Origin: Isoptericola dokdonensis DS-3
GTDB taxonomy: Bacteria > Actinomycetota > Actinomycetes > Actinomycetales > Cellulomonadaceae
Length of the DNA: 64,000 bases
Direction: 5' to 3'
Assembly (NCBI RefSeq): GCF_001636295.1
Contig: NZ_CP014209.1
Span: 372,001 to 436,000 of the forward strand
The notes under the pieces are model-generated. The model saw only the letters and a program-made list of their open reading frames with translations, made no database searches and had not been told where the DNA came from. Each line of letters begins with the position of its first letter. Positions within the stretch are counted from its first letter, which is position 1. A program made the translations under genes and the position numbers. This document shows positions 24,945-33,589 of the stretch, piece after piece.

Positions 24945-26104
24945 AGGTCCCCCGCCCCCAGCATGTCGCGGACCCGGCCGACCGCGTCCGGCAGGACCGC
25001 CAGGAAGCGGTCCACGTCGTCGGACGTCGTCGACCGGTCGAGGGCGATGCGCACGTTGCCGTGCGTCAGCACCCCCATCGCGGCCAGGACGTGCGAGGGC
25101 TCCAGCGTGGCCGCCGTGCAGGCCGAGCCCGAACCGACCGCGAAGCCTGCCTTGTCGAGCTCGCCCACCAGGGCCTCGCCGTCGACGTAGAGGAACGAGA
25201 ACGTGACGACGTGGGGGAGCCGGTCGTCCGGGTCACCCACCACCTCGACGTCCGGGATCGTCGCGACCGACGCCCGGACGCGGTCGACCAGCGCCCGGCG
25301 TCGTGCGTCCTGCGCGACCCGGTCGGCCTCCACCGCCTGGAGCGCCACGGCGGCCGCGAACGCCAGGGGCACGCTCACCCCGCCCGGCGCCCACGGGTCG
25401 GGATCCTCGGGGCCGTCGGAGGCGGTGCGGGTGCGGTGGCGCACCGCGAGCACCCCCACGCCGGCCGGGCCGCCCCAGTCCGCCGGGTCCGCCGCGAGCA
25501 GGTCCCACGCCTGCGGGACGGGCAGATGGCCCACGCTCGCGCCGGCGTCGACGAGCAGCGGCACGTCCCGCTCCCGCGCCGCGGCGTGCACGACGTCGAG
25601 CGGCTGGACAGTGCCCACCTCACCGTTGGCGTGCTGGAGGGCCGCCAGGGCGACACCGGGGGCGCCGAGGGCCATGGCGAAGGCGTCGCCGTCGACCCGC
25701 CCGACGCCGTCGACCGGCACCAGCACCCTGCGGCCGTCGTGGCGGTCGGCCGCGTGCGCCGCGGCGTGCAGGGTCGCGGCGCGCTCCGTCGCGCCGACCA
25801 CCACGTCGCGGCCGCGCCGTCGTCGTGCCCGGGCGACCTGCGCGACCGCCCCGTGCAGCGACGCCGTGTGCGACGGCGTGAACCGGACCTCGGGCGTGCG
25901 TGCGCCCAGCACGGCGGCCACGGCCTCCCGCGCGCCCTCCAGCAACGCAGCGGCGCGGCGGCCCTCGGCGTGCAGCCTTCGGGGGTCCGCCCAGCCGTCG
26001 GCGAGGGACTGCGCGAGCGCCTCGCGGGCGAGCGGGTGCCACGGGGCGCCGCCGCCGTTGTCGAGGTGCGTCCGGGGCGGGGGAGGGCTGGTGGGATGTG
26101 TCAC
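24941..26104 (-). CDS. IscS/NifS-like cysteine desulfurase homologue lacking the PLP lysine
   Basis: 387 residues aligned along the whole length of IscS-type enzymes. LDNGGGAPWHP opens the fold, and HANGEVGTVQ and VDAGASVGHLP are the expected Asn and Asp segments. GSACTAATLEPSHVL keeps the persulfide-forming Cys. The PLP lysine motif (SxHKxxGPKGxG in IscS) reads PADWGGPAGVG: both His and Lys are gone, confirmed from the codons at about 25470-25495. The stacking His (TEHKAV becomes TERAAT) and the Gln after the Asp are also changed. PLP-dependent desulfuration is thus unlikely. It overlaps the TusA gene, suggesting a PLP-free persulfide relay or a regulatory paralogue. Confidence 0.8.
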   Translation of the reverse strand: MTHPTSPPPPRTHLDNGGGAPWHPLAREALAQSLADGWADPRRLHAEGRRAAALLEGAREAVAAVLGARTPEVRFTPSHTASLHGAVAQVARARRRRGRDVVVGATERAATLHAAAHAADRHDGRRVLVPVDGVGRVDGDAFAMALGAPGVALAALQHANGEVGTVQPLDVVHAAARERDVPLLVDAGASVGHLPVPQAWDLLAADPADWGGPAGVGVLAVRHRTRTASDGPEDPDPWAPGGVSVPLAFAAAVALQAVEADRVAQDARRRALVDRVRASVATIPDVEVVGDPDDRLPHVVTFSFLYVDGEALVGELDKAGFAVGSGSACTAATLEPSHVLAAMGVLTHGNVRIALDRSTTSDDVDRFLAVLPDAVGRVRDMLGAGDL

Positions 26105-26379
26105 ACGGGCCTCGGTCTCGATGCTGTCGGGGAGCGGGAGCGTCCCGCCATCATGCCCCGGGGACGACCGATCCGGCGTGCCGATCTGACACCCGCCCGA
26201 GGCATGTCGTCAACGGGCTCGGATGGCGACAGAGGCGCTGGTCGCCGTCACGTAGGACTCGGGTGCTTCTGGCGTCGAACCCGTGAAGGTCGCGCTAGGC
26301 TGCTCCCATCGAGGACGAATGTCTACCCGTGCGCCCTGCTCCTGGGGCCGTCGGTCGGACGAGACGTGAAAGGCCCCCC

Positions 26380-27306
26380 TTGCACTCGAAGAGAACCCCC
26401 CGCAACCGGCGATCGCTGGCGCTGCGCGCGACGGCGCTCGCCGTCGTCGTCGCGGGTCTCGCCACCGGTTGCGCCAGCGACGCCGCCTCGCGCGGCTACC
26501 TCCCCGGCTACGAGGACGGCGAGGTGACCAACCAGACGGGACGCATCACCGACCTCTGGGTCGGCTCCTGGGTCGCCGCCCTCCTGGTCGGCATCGTCAC
26601 CTGGGGCCTGATGCTCTGGTGCGTCGCGGCCTACCGCAAGCGTCGCGACGACCACCGCCTGCCCGTGCAGACGCGCTACCACATGCCGCTCGAGATCATG
26701 TACACGATCGTCCCGCTGCTGATGGTCCTCGTGCTGTTCTTCTACACGAACCGTGACATGACGGCGATCCTCGACACCGCCGAGGAGCCCGACGTCAGCA
26801 TCCAGGTCATCGGTAAGCAGTGGAGCTGGGACTTCAACTACCTCGACGACGACGTGTACGAGACCGGCCAGCAGCTGCTGGAGCCGGGCTCCGAGACCGC
26901 CGAGGACGCCGTCGACGGCGCCGTGGGCACCTCCGACAAGCTCCCCACCCTCTACCTGCCGGTGGGGGAGCGGGTCGAGTTCACCGTCGACTCCCGCGAC
27001 GTCATCCACTCGTTCTGGATCCCCGCGTTCCTGTTCAAGATGGACATGATCCCGGGCAAGACGAACACGTTCCAGGTCGTCCCCGAGCGGGAGGGCACCT
27101 ACGCCGGCAAGTGCGCCGAGCTCTGCGGCGAGTTCCACTCCGGCATGCTCTTCAACGTCCAGGTCGTCGACCGCGCCACCTACGACGCGAAGATGGACGA
27201 GCTGCGCGACAAGGGCCAGACCGGCGAGCTCGGGCTCGACCTCAACCGCCAGCAGCACCCCGGTTCGGGTGCCGCGCACGACGAGACCGTGGAGGTCGAG
27301 GGCTGA
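26380..27306 (+). CDS. ctaC: Cytochrome c oxidase subunit II (lipoprotein)
   Basis: About 308 residues. A basic N-terminus plus hydrophobic segment ends at the lipobox LATGC (about 25-30), so it is an acylated envelope protein. Two membrane helices ([35 protein letters not shown]) are followed by the periplasmic cupredoxin domain. The CuA ligands are in [18 protein letters not shown] (two Cys, His, Met). I chose TTG 26380 because GAAAGG precedes it by 7-8 nt. GTG 26329 is in frame but adds no family sequence. First gene of ctaCDF; the ~275 bp upstream (26105-26379) contains TAGGCT at 26296-26301, a weak promoter candidate. Confidence 0.94.
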   Translation: MHSKRTPRNRRSLALRATALAVVVAGLATGCASDAASRGYLPGYEDGEVTNQTGRITDLWVGSWVAALLVGIVTWGLMLWCVAAYRKRRDDHRLPVQTRYHMPLEIMYTIVPLLMVLVLFFYTNRDMTAILDTAEEPDVSIQVIGKQWSWDFNYLDDDVYETGQQLLEPGSETAEDAVDGAVGTSDKLPTLYLPVGERVEFTVDSRDVIHSFWIPAFLFKMDMIPGKTNTFQVVPEREGTYAGKCAELCGEFHSGMLFNVQVVDRATYDAKMDELRDKGQTGELGLDLNRQQHPGSGAAHDETVEVEG

Positions 27307-29141
27307 TGGCCGCCACCGAAACCGCGCACGGCGCGGACCTGATCCCGGGGCTGCGTCCGCAGCGCCAGACGCTGGGCCGCACGGTGATCAAGTGGATCAC
27401 CTCCACCGACCACAAGACCATCGGGTACATGTACCTGATCACGTCGTTCTTCTGGTTCGCCGTGGGAGGCATCCTCGCCCTGCTGATCCGTGCCGAGCTG
27501 TTCGAGCCCGGCATCCAGATCGTGCAGAGCAAGGAGCAGTACAACCAGCTCTTCACGATGCACGGCACGATCATGCTGCTGCTGTTCGCGACGCCGCTGT
27601 TCGCGGGCTTCGCGAACGTGATCATGCCGCTGCAGATCGGTGCACCGGACGTCGCCTTCCCGCGACTCAACATGTTCGCGTACTGGCTCTTCCTCTTCGG
27701 TGGTCTCATCGCCGCAGCGGGCTTCTTCACCCCGCAGGGAGCCGCCTCGTTCGGCTGGTTCGCCTACGCGCCACTGTCGAACACGACCTTCAGTCCAGGG
27801 TTGGGTGGAGATCTCTGGGTGTTCGGCCTAGCCCTCGCCGGCTTCGGCACGATCCTCGGCGCGGTCAACTTCATCACCACCATCATCTGCATGCGCGCGC
27901 CCGGCATGACGATGTTCCGCATGCCGATCTTCACCTGGAACACGCTGGTCACCAGCCTCCTCGTGCTGATGGCGTTCCCGCCGCTGGCCTCCGCGCTGTT
28001 CGCCCTCGGTGCCGACCGCCGCTTCGGCGCGCAGGTCTTCAACCCGGACAACGGCGGCGCCGTCCTGTGGCAGCACCTGTTCTGGTTCTTCGGCCACCCC
28101 GAGGTCTACATCATCGCGCTGCCGTTCTTCGGCATCGTGTCGGAGATCTTCCCGGTCTTCAGCCGCAAGCCGATCTTCGGCTACAAGGGCCTCATCTACG
28201 CGACGATCGCCATCGCGGCCCTGTCCGTGACGGTGTGGGCCCACCACATGTACGTCACCGGCGCCGTCATGCTGCCGTTCTTCGCCTTCATGACGATGCT
28301 CATCGCGGTGCCGACCGGAGTGAAGTTCTTCAACTGGATCGGCACGATGTGGCGCGGCAAGCTCACGTTCGAGACGCCGATGCTCTGGTCGATCGGGTTC
28401 CTGGTCACGTTCCTCTTCGGTGGCCTCACCGGCATCATCCTGTCCAGCCCTGCGCTCGACTTCCACCTGTCCGACTCGTACTTCGTCGTGGCGCACTTCC
28501 ACTACGTCGTGTTCGGCACCGTGGTCTTCGCGATGTTCGCCGGCTTCTACTTCTGGTGGCCCAAGTTCACGGGTCGCATGCTCAACGAGCGCCTCGGCAA
28601 GATCCACTTCTGGATCCTGTTCATCGGCTTCCACATGACGTTCCTGGTCCAGCACTGGCTCGGCGTCGAGGGCATGGCCCGCCGCTACGCCGACTACATG
28701 CCGGACGAGGGCTTCACCTGGGAGAACCAGCTCTCCACCGTCGGTGCGTTCATCCTCGCCGCGTCCACCCTGCCGTTCCTCTGGAACGTCTACACGACCT
28801 GGCGCAACGCGCCCAAGGTCGAGGTGGACGACCCGTGGGGCTACGGCCGCTCCCTCGAGTGGGCGACCTCCTGCCCGCCGCCGCGGCACAACTTCACGTC
28901 GCTGCCGCGCATCCGCAGCGAGTCCCCGGCGTTCGACCTGCACCACCCCGAGGTCGCCGCGATGGAGAACCACGACAACCGTCAGGGCCTTTCCGAGCAG
29001 ATCTACGGTGGCCCGGACCGCAACGGTCACCGGGAGTACGTGGAGGAGCTGGCGGAGCAGCAGGACCACCCGGACAGGCAGCAGTCGACCACCACGGTGA
29101 TCGACGCCGAGCGTCCCGAGGACGAGGAGACGAACAAGTGA
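27306..29141 (+). CDS. ctaD: Cytochrome c oxidase subunit I (aa3)
   Basis: 611 residues with twelve hydrophobic helices. It holds heme a and the heme a3-CuB site where oxygen is reduced. Ligand motifs: MHGTIMLL (heme a His), [15 protein letters not shown] (CuB His and cross-linked Tyr), WAHHMYVTG (CuB His pair), and [12 protein letters not shown] (heme His pair). The C-terminal ~70 residues are hydrophilic, as in actinobacteria. It starts at ATG 27306, sharing bases with the ctaC stop (TGATG), and ends in a GTGA overlap with ctaF, so all three are translationally coupled. Confidence 0.97.
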   Translation: MAATETAHGADLIPGLRPQRQTLGRTVIKWITSTDHKTIGYMYLITSFFWFAVGGILALLIRAELFEPGIQIVQSKEQYNQLFTMHGTIMLLLFATPLFAGFANVIMPLQIGAPDVAFPRLNMFAYWLFLFGGLIAAAGFFTPQGAASFGWFAYAPLSNTTFSPGLGGDLWVFGLALAGFGTILGAVNFITTIICMRAPGMTMFRMPIFTWNTLVTSLLVLMAFPPLASALFALGADRRFGAQVFNPDNGGAVLWQHLFWFFGHPEVYIIALPFFGIVSEIFPVFSRKPIFGYKGLIYATIAIAALSVTVWAHHMYVTGAVMLPFFAFMTMLIAVPTGVKFFNWIGTMWRGKLTFETPMLWSIGFLVTFLFGGLTGIILSSPALDFHLSDSYFVVAHFHYVVFGTVVFAMFAGFYFWWPKFTGRMLNERLGKIHFWILFIGFHMTFLVQHWLGVEGMARRYADYMPDEGFTWENQLSTVGAFILAASTLPFLWNVYTTWRNAPKVEVDDPWGYGRSLEWATSCPPPRHNFTSLPRIRSESPAFDLHHPEVAAMENHDNRQGLSEQIYGGPDRNGHREYVEELAEQQDHPDRQQSTTTVIDAERPEDEETNK

Positions 29142-29539
29142 AGATCGAGATCCGCCTCTTCGTCTGGCTCGCACCCTTCTTCGTCGTGGTCGGCGTCGTC
29201 TACGGCTTCCTCACGGACTTCGCGGAGCCCGTCGGCTACCTGGGCATCCCGCTCGTCGGCGCCCTCATGGCGATGATCGGTGCCTACCTGGTCGTCCAGG
29301 CCAAGCACACCGACGCTCGTCCCGAGGACGACGAGGAGGGCGAGATCGAGCAGGGCGCCGGCGACCAGGGCGTCTACGCCCCCTGGTCGTGGTGGCCCCT
29401 GGTGCTCGGCTCCGCCGCCGCCATCGCCTTCCTCGGACTGGCCGTCGGCTGGTGGGTCTTCTACATCAGCCTCATCGTCGGCGTGATCGGCCTCGTCGGC
29501 TGGGTCTTCGAGTTCAGCCGCGGGCAGCACGCCCACTGA
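29138..29539 (+). CDS. ctaF: Cytochrome c oxidase subunit IV, actinobacterial type
   Basis: 133 residues with four hydrophobic helices: two near the N-terminus ([19 protein letters not shown] and [20 protein letters not shown]) and two after an acidic loop ([13 protein letters not shown], then [19 protein letters not shown] and [20 protein letters not shown]). This matches CtaF of the bcc-aa3 supercomplex. GTG 29138 overlaps the ctaD stop. A terminator follows at 29556. Confidence 0.93.
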   Translation: MKIEIRLFVWLAPFFVVVGVVYGFLTDFAEPVGYLGIPLVGALMAMIGAYLVVQAKHTDARPEDDEEGEIEQGAGDQGVYAPWSWWPLVLGSAAAIAFLGLAVGWWVFYISLIVGVIGLVGWVFEFSRGQHAH

Positions 29540-29555
29540 GCTCTCTCGCCTCCAG

Positions 29556-29587
29556 GGCCCCGTCGCACTCTCCGGTGCGGCGGGGCC
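29556..29587 (+). terminator. ctaCDF terminator
   Basis: GGCCCCGTCGCAC (29556-29568) pairs with GTGCGGCGGGGCC (29575-29587) with one mismatch and a 6-nt loop; TTC follows. Confidence 0.7.
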
Positions 29588-29626
29588 TTCGCCGTCCCGG
29601 GCACTGCGATCCCGGTGGTGGCGGCC

Positions 29627-29718
29627 GCGAGCCAGCGCAGGTTCCCGCGAGTCAGCGCGGGCTTTGCCGAGTCAGCGTGGATTGCCGCGAGTCAGCGCTC
29701 GTGGGCGCGAGTCAGCGC
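29627..29718 (+). repeat. Five direct repeats, 20-bp period, core GCGAGTCAGCGC (left arm)
   Basis: Copies begin at 29627, 29647, 29667, 29687 and 29707, exactly 20 bp apart. Cores: GCGAGCCAGCGC, GCGAGTCAGCGC, CCGAGTCAGCGT, GCGAGTCAGCGC, GCGAGTCAGCGC. The 8-nt spacers differ from copy to copy. The reverse complement of this array is found at 29864-29955. Confidence 0.95.
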
Positions 29719-29732
29719 ACACTCTCGGGTCC

Positions 29733-29827
29733 GGACGTCGGGGGATGCCGCGCGTCGTCGCGTTCACGCGCCCCAGGGGGCGCTCCACTCCGGGATTGAC
29801 GACGACGCGCGGCATCCCCCGACGTCC
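29733..29827. repeat. 28-bp perfect inverted repeat with 39-nt loop
   Basis: Left arm 29733-29760 and right arm 29800-29827 are exact reverse complements (28 of 28). The loop 29761-29799 contains a smaller hairpin (GCGCCCC...GGGGCGC). It forms the centre of the symmetric element 29627-29955. Confidence 0.95.
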
Positions 29828-29863
29828 TTCCACCTCACGTTCCGCGTCGGGAGCTTCGGGCGA

Positions 29864-29955
29864 GCGCTGACTCGCGCCGACGAGCGCTGACTCGCGTCCA
29901 CGAGCGCTGACTCGCGTCCACGAGCGCTGACTCGCGTCCACGAGCGCTGACTCGC
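29864..29955 (-). repeat. Five inverted copies, 20-bp period, core GCGCTGACTCGC (right arm)
   Basis: Copies begin at 29864, 29884, 29904, 29924 and 29944; all five 12-bp cores are identical. Three consecutive units share the spacer GTCCACGA, so this side looks recently duplicated, unlike the diverged left side. Together with the left array and the central inverted repeat it fills most of the 498-bp gap between ctaF and sodA. No gene is convincing here: a 20-bp unit shifts frame each copy, producing artefact ORFs with ASQRS/RESA/RVSA repeats. Confidence 0.95.
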
Positions 29956-29968
29956 ACCGGGAGCACGA

Positions 29969-30005
29969 AGGCCCGTCCTCCCGCGTACGGCGGGTGGACG
30001 GGCCT
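29969..30005 (-). terminator. sodA terminator
   Basis: AGGCCCGTCC (29969-29978) pairs with GGACGGGCCT (29996-30005), with an inner GC hairpin. It isolates the repeat element from sodA transcripts. Confidence 0.7.
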
Positions 30006-30037
30006 CCGGTGGTGTCAGGCGGAAGGCCGCTCGACGA

Positions 30038-30664
30038 TCAGGCGGGGACGATCAGACCGGCGGTCTGGGTGCGCGCACGCTCGAGACGGGCGGCGACGTC
30101 CTGCCAGTTGGCGATGTTCCAGAACGCCTTGACGTAGTCGGCCTTGACGTTCAGGTAGTCCAGGTAGAACGCGTGCTCCCACATGTCCAGCATGAGGATC
30201 GGCGTGATGCCGACCGGCACGTTGGCCTGCTGGTCGAAGAGCTGGAAGATCGCGAGGCGCCCGCCGATCGAGTCCCAGCCGAGCACGGACCATCCCGAAC
30301 CCTGGATGCCGGTGGCGACGGCCGTGAACTGCGCCTGGAAGGCGGCGAAGGAACCGAACTGGTCCTTGATCGCCTCGGCCAGCTCGCCCTCGGGCTCGCC
30401 GCCGCCCTCGGGGGAGAGGTTGTTCCAGAACACGGTGTGGTTGACGTGGCCGCCGAGGTTGAACGCGAGGTTCTTCTCGTGCAGGTTGACGGCGGCGAGG
30501 TCCCCCGACTCGCGTGCCTCCGCCAGCTTGTCCAGGGCCGTGTTGGCACCGGTGACGTAGGCGGCGTGGTGCTTGTCGTGGTGCAGCTCCATGATCTTGC
30601 CGCTGATGTGCGGCTCCAGGGCGCTGTAGTCGTAGGGCAGGTCGGGGAGCGTGTAGACAGCCAT
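30038..30664 (-). CDS. sodA: Superoxide dismutase, Mn/Fe type
   Basis: 208 residues, full-length Mn/Fe SOD, removing superoxide in the cytosol. Metal ligands: His28 in MELHHDKHH, a second His in [10 protein letters not shown] (about 76), and Asp/His in [12 protein letters not shown] (about 165-170). There is no signal peptide. Mn versus Fe cannot be fixed from sequence. ATG 30664 has GGAAGG upstream. It sits between the convergent oxidase operon and the bcc operon. Confidence 0.96.
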   Translation of the reverse strand: MAVYTLPDLPYDYSALEPHISGKIMELHHDKHHAAYVTGANTALDKLAEARESGDLAAVNLHEKNLAFNLGGHVNHTVFWNNLSPEGGGEPEGELAEAIKDQFGSFAAFQAQFTAVATGIQGSGWSVLGWDSIGGRLAIFQLFDQQANVPVGITPILMLDMWEHAFYLDYLNVKADYVKAFWNIANWQDVAARLERARTQTAGLIVPA

Positions 30665-30769
30665 GCTCAGGTACCTTCCAGTTCAGGCCGCGCACGCGGA
30701 CGGGCGCGGCGTCAGTTCGTCGAACCGTGGGTGGCGGGGTCGCTCCGCCGCCTCGGTCAGGGTAGACGA

Positions 30770-30818
30770 GGACCCGCGCGCCACGCCCTCCGAGAAGGAG
30801 GGTGCGGCTCGCGGGTCC
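30770..30818 (-). terminator. qcrCAB terminator candidate
   Basis: GGACCCGCG (30770-30778) pairs with CGCGGGTCC (30810-30818), with an inner CCCTCC/GGAGGG stem and a 5-nt loop, just after the qcrB stop. Confidence 0.6.
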
Positions 30819-30839
30819 TGGTCCGGCCCGTCAGGAGTC

Positions 30840-32543
30840 TCAGCGCTCCCGATCGACGTTCTCGGCCCCCGTGGTGACCTCCGCGGGGGAGTTCTCGTGG
30901 GCGATCTCGTCGTGCTCGCCGTGCGAGTGCGCGGCAGCCAGCTCGGCGGGAGTCACCGGCTCGACGCGGTCCTCGTAGAAGAACCGGGAGAGCCTCTGCC
31001 ATGCCTTGTCGCTGCGGTACCCGCGGCGCTTCACACCACGGGCGTCCGTCGCGGGCTCGATCGCGAGCGGCTCGTAGGCGTCGTAGTTGACGCGCAGCCA
31101 GCGCTCCTGCTCGTCCAGCGGACGGTGGACCTCGATGTACTCGCCGTTGGCGAAGCGCACGATGCGGCCCGTCTCGTGCCCGTGCAGCACCAGCTCGCGG
31201 TCCTTGCGCTGCAGACCGAGGCAGATGCGCTTCGTGATCCAGAACCCGATGACGGGTCCGACGAAGAACATCACCCGGAAGACCCAGGTGATCTCGTTGA
31301 TGGAGAGCCCGAAGTGGGTCGCGATGAGGTCGTTCGAGCCGGCCAGCGCCAGGATGATGAACGCGGTGAGGAACGCGACGCCGAGGCCGGTGCGGACGGG
31401 CACGTTGCGCGGTCGGTCCAGGACGTGGTGCTCGCGGCGGTCGCCGGTCACCTTGGCCTCGACGAACGGGTACGCGAGGAGGAACGTGAACAGCAGGCCG
31501 GGGATCACGACCGCGGGGATGAGCACGTTCAGCGACAGGGTGTAGCCGAAGAGCACCCACTCCGTGCCGTAGCCCGGCATGAGGCGCAGCGACCCCTCGA
31601 GGAACAGCATGTACCAGTCGGGCTGTGCGCCCGCGCCGACGGGCGACGGGTCGTAGGGGCCGTAGTTCCACACGTTGTTGATCGCCATCGTGGCGCCCAT
31701 CAGGGCGAGGATGCCGAAGACGATGAAGAAGTTGCCGCCCATCTTGGCCACGTAGACCGGGAACAGCGGGTAGCCGACGACGTTCTTGTCGGTGCGCCCG
31801 CCACCCGGGTACTGCGTGTGCTTGTGCAGCACCATGAGGAACAGGTGCAGGCCGATCAGCGCGAGCAGCAGTGCCGGCACGAGCAGGATGTGGACGGTGA
31901 ACAGGCGCGGGATGATGTGCTCGCCCGGGAACTCGCCGCCGAACACGAAGTACGACATGTACGAGCCGATGACCGGGATCGACTTGATGACGCCGTCCGT
32001 GATGCGCAGGCCGTTGCCCGACAGCACGTCGTCCGGCAGGGAGTAGCCGGAGAAGCCGGCGGCCAGGCCGAGGATCATCAGGACGACGCCCACGAGCCAG
32101 TTGATCTCGCGCGGCTTGCGGAACGCGCCGGTGAAGAACACGCGCATCATGTGCACGACGATCGAGGCCATGAAGATCAGGGCCGCCCAGTGGTGGATCT
32201 GCCGCATGAGCAGACCGCCGCGCACCTCGAACGAGAGGTCGAGGGTGGAGGCGAAGGCGACCGACATGAGCTGCCCCTGCATGGACTCCGGGCCCGCCCC
32301 GTGGTACTCGATGAGCGCCATGGAGGGATCGAAGAACATGGTGAGGAAGACGCCGGACAGCAGCAGGACGACGAAGGAGAACAGCGCCATCTCGCCGAGC
32401 ATGAAGGACCAGTGGTCCGGGAAGACCTTGCGCGCGAACTCCTTGACGGCGACGCCGATGCTCGTGCGCTGGTCGAGGTAGTCGGCAGCCTTGCCGACGG
32501 GGGTGGTGGGCGCGTCCACGGACGCGCTGGTCTCGGTGCTCAC
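30840..32543 (-). CDS. qcrB: Menaquinol-cytochrome c reductase cytochrome b subunit
   Basis: 567 residues. The N-terminal ~220 residues hold heme-binding helices with His ligands in RQIHHWAALIFMASIVVHMMR and in the HIIPRLFTVHILLVPALLLALIGLH helix; NYGPYDPSPVGAGAQPDWY carries the quinol-site PDWY motif (PEWY elsewhere). The ~130-residue hydrophilic C-terminal extension is typical of actinobacteria, where QcrB is also the telacebec target. GTG 32543 overlaps the qcrA stop (GTGA). Confidence 0.97.
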   Translation of the reverse strand: MSTETSASVDAPTTPVGKAADYLDQRTSIGVAVKEFARKVFPDHWSFMLGEMALFSFVVLLLSGVFLTMFFDPSMALIEYHGAGPESMQGQLMSVAFASTLDLSFEVRGGLLMRQIHHWAALIFMASIVVHMMRVFFTGAFRKPREINWLVGVVLMILGLAAGFSGYSLPDDVLSGNGLRITDGVIKSIPVIGSYMSYFVFGGEFPGEHIIPRLFTVHILLVPALLLALIGLHLFLMVLHKHTQYPGGGRTDKNVVGYPLFPVYVAKMGGNFFIVFGILALMGATMAINNVWNYGPYDPSPVGAGAQPDWYMLFLEGSLRLMPGYGTEWVLFGYTLSLNVLIPAVVIPGLLFTFLLAYPFVEAKVTGDRREHHVLDRPRNVPVRTGLGVAFLTAFIILALAGSNDLIATHFGLSINEITWVFRVMFFVGPVIGFWITKRICLGLQRKDRELVLHGHETGRIVRFANGEYIEVHRPLDEQERWLRVNYDAYEPLAIEPATDARGVKRRGYRSDKAWQRLSRFFYEDRVEPVTPAELAAAHSHGEHDEIAHENSPAEVTTGAENVDRER

Positions 32544-33589
32544 TTCAGACGCTCCCAGAAGCTCGGTCCGACGGGCTCGGAGAAGTCGTCCTGCGCGATC
32601 AGGTACCCGCCGTCGTCGACGGCGATGGGCAGCTGCGGCAGGGCTCGGTTCGCCGGGCCGAAGACGACCTTGGCGCCGTCGGCCATGTCGAAGGTCGACT
32701 GGTGGCACGGGCACAGCAGGTGGTGCGTCTGCTGCTCGTAGAGAGCCACCGGGCACCCGACGTGGGTGCAGATCTTCGAGTAGGCGACGATGCCGTCGTA
32801 GGACCAGGTCTCGCCCGCGGGCGACTGGTCGGAACGGATGTCCGCCGGGTTGAGGCGCACCAGGAGGACGACGGCCTTCGCCTTCTCGGTGATCCACTCG
32901 TGCGAGGCCATGTACTCCTCGGTGGCCTCGGGGATGACGTGCGCGACGGAACCGACGGTGAGGTCGGACGCCTTGATCGGACGACCGGAGGGGTCGTACG
33001 CGAGGCGGGTGCCGCGCTTCCAGATGGTGTGCTTGAACTTCGCGACGTCCCAGTCGCCACCGACGCTGGAGATCAGCGGCACGGCGAACGTCAGGGGGAA
33101 GAGGGCGAGCGCGGACACGGCGGCGCCCTTGAGCACGCCGCGACGGCCGATGCCGGAGTCCTCGACGCCGTCGGTGAGGTGCTGGACGGCGACCTCGCGG
33201 ACCTCGGTCGAGCTGCGCAGCTCGTGGCGCTCGTCGACGTGCTCGTGGTCGCTCATCAGGGACTTGGCCCAGTGGATGGCGGCGAAGCCGATGCCGAGCA
33301 GGGAGATCGCCATCGTGACGCCGAGCAGCACCGTGGAGAGGCGTGTGCCTTCCGTGGTGCCGTCGGGGCGCACCGCGAAGTACGCGACGAGGGACGCGAT
33401 CGCGCCGACGCAGGACAGGGCGAAGAGCAGCACGATGATGCGCTCGTTGCGCTTGTTCGCCGCCGGGTCGGTGTCGGTCAGGCGGAGCTTGTGCTCGGGG
33501 ACGCCGGGGTCCGCGAAGCGCTCGGTGCTGGTCGTCGTCGAGGACGCCGTGACGTCCTGGCCGACGGAGGGGTTCTGGTTCTCGCTCAC
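32540..33589 (-). CDS. qcrA: Menaquinol-cytochrome c reductase Rieske iron-sulfur subunit
   Basis: 349 residues, the long actinobacterial form. Three membrane segments are expected: two near 48-110 (RIIVLLFALSCVGAIASLVAY, STVLLGVTMAISLLGIGFAA) and one after the twin-Arg-like IGRRGVLKGAAVSALAL (about 165-195). The [2Fe-2S] site is CTHVGCPV...CPCHQSTFD (about 287-310). GTG 33589 overlaps the qcrC stop, and its stop overlaps qcrB. Confidence 0.97.
   Translation of the reverse strand: MSENQNPSVGQDVTASSTTTSTERFADPGVPEHKLRLTDTDPAANKRNERIIVLLFALSCVGAIASLVAYFAVRPDGTTEGTRLSTVLLGVTMAISLLGIGFAAIHWAKSLMSDHEHVDERHELRSSTEVREVAVQHLTDGVEDSGIGRRGVLKGAAVSALALFPLTFAVPLISSVGGDWDVAKFKHTIWKRGTRLAYDPSGRPIKASDLTVGSVAHVIPEATEEYMASHEWITEKAKAVVLLVRLNPADIRSDQSPAGETWSYDGIVAYSKICTHVGCPVALYEQQTHHLLCPCHQSTFDMADGAKVVFGPANRALPQLPIAVDDGGYLIAQDDFSEPVGPSFWERLK

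Noticed and set aside
26105..26379. A gene in the gap before ctaC
   Set aside because: Frames here are short or antisense continuations of neighbours. The region is better explained as the promoter and leader of ctaCDF.
29615..29941. Several short ORFs on both strands encoding repeated RESA/RVSA/ASQRS peptides
   Set aside because: They are translations of the 20-bp repeat arrays. Because 20 is not a multiple of 3, any frame cycles through the same three peptide pieces. No start signal or family similarity supports a protein.
29627..29955. CRISPR array
   Set aside because: Units are 20 bp with 12-bp cores and 8-nt spacers, some spacers are identical, half of the array is inverted, and there are no cas genes. 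None of this fits CRISPR.
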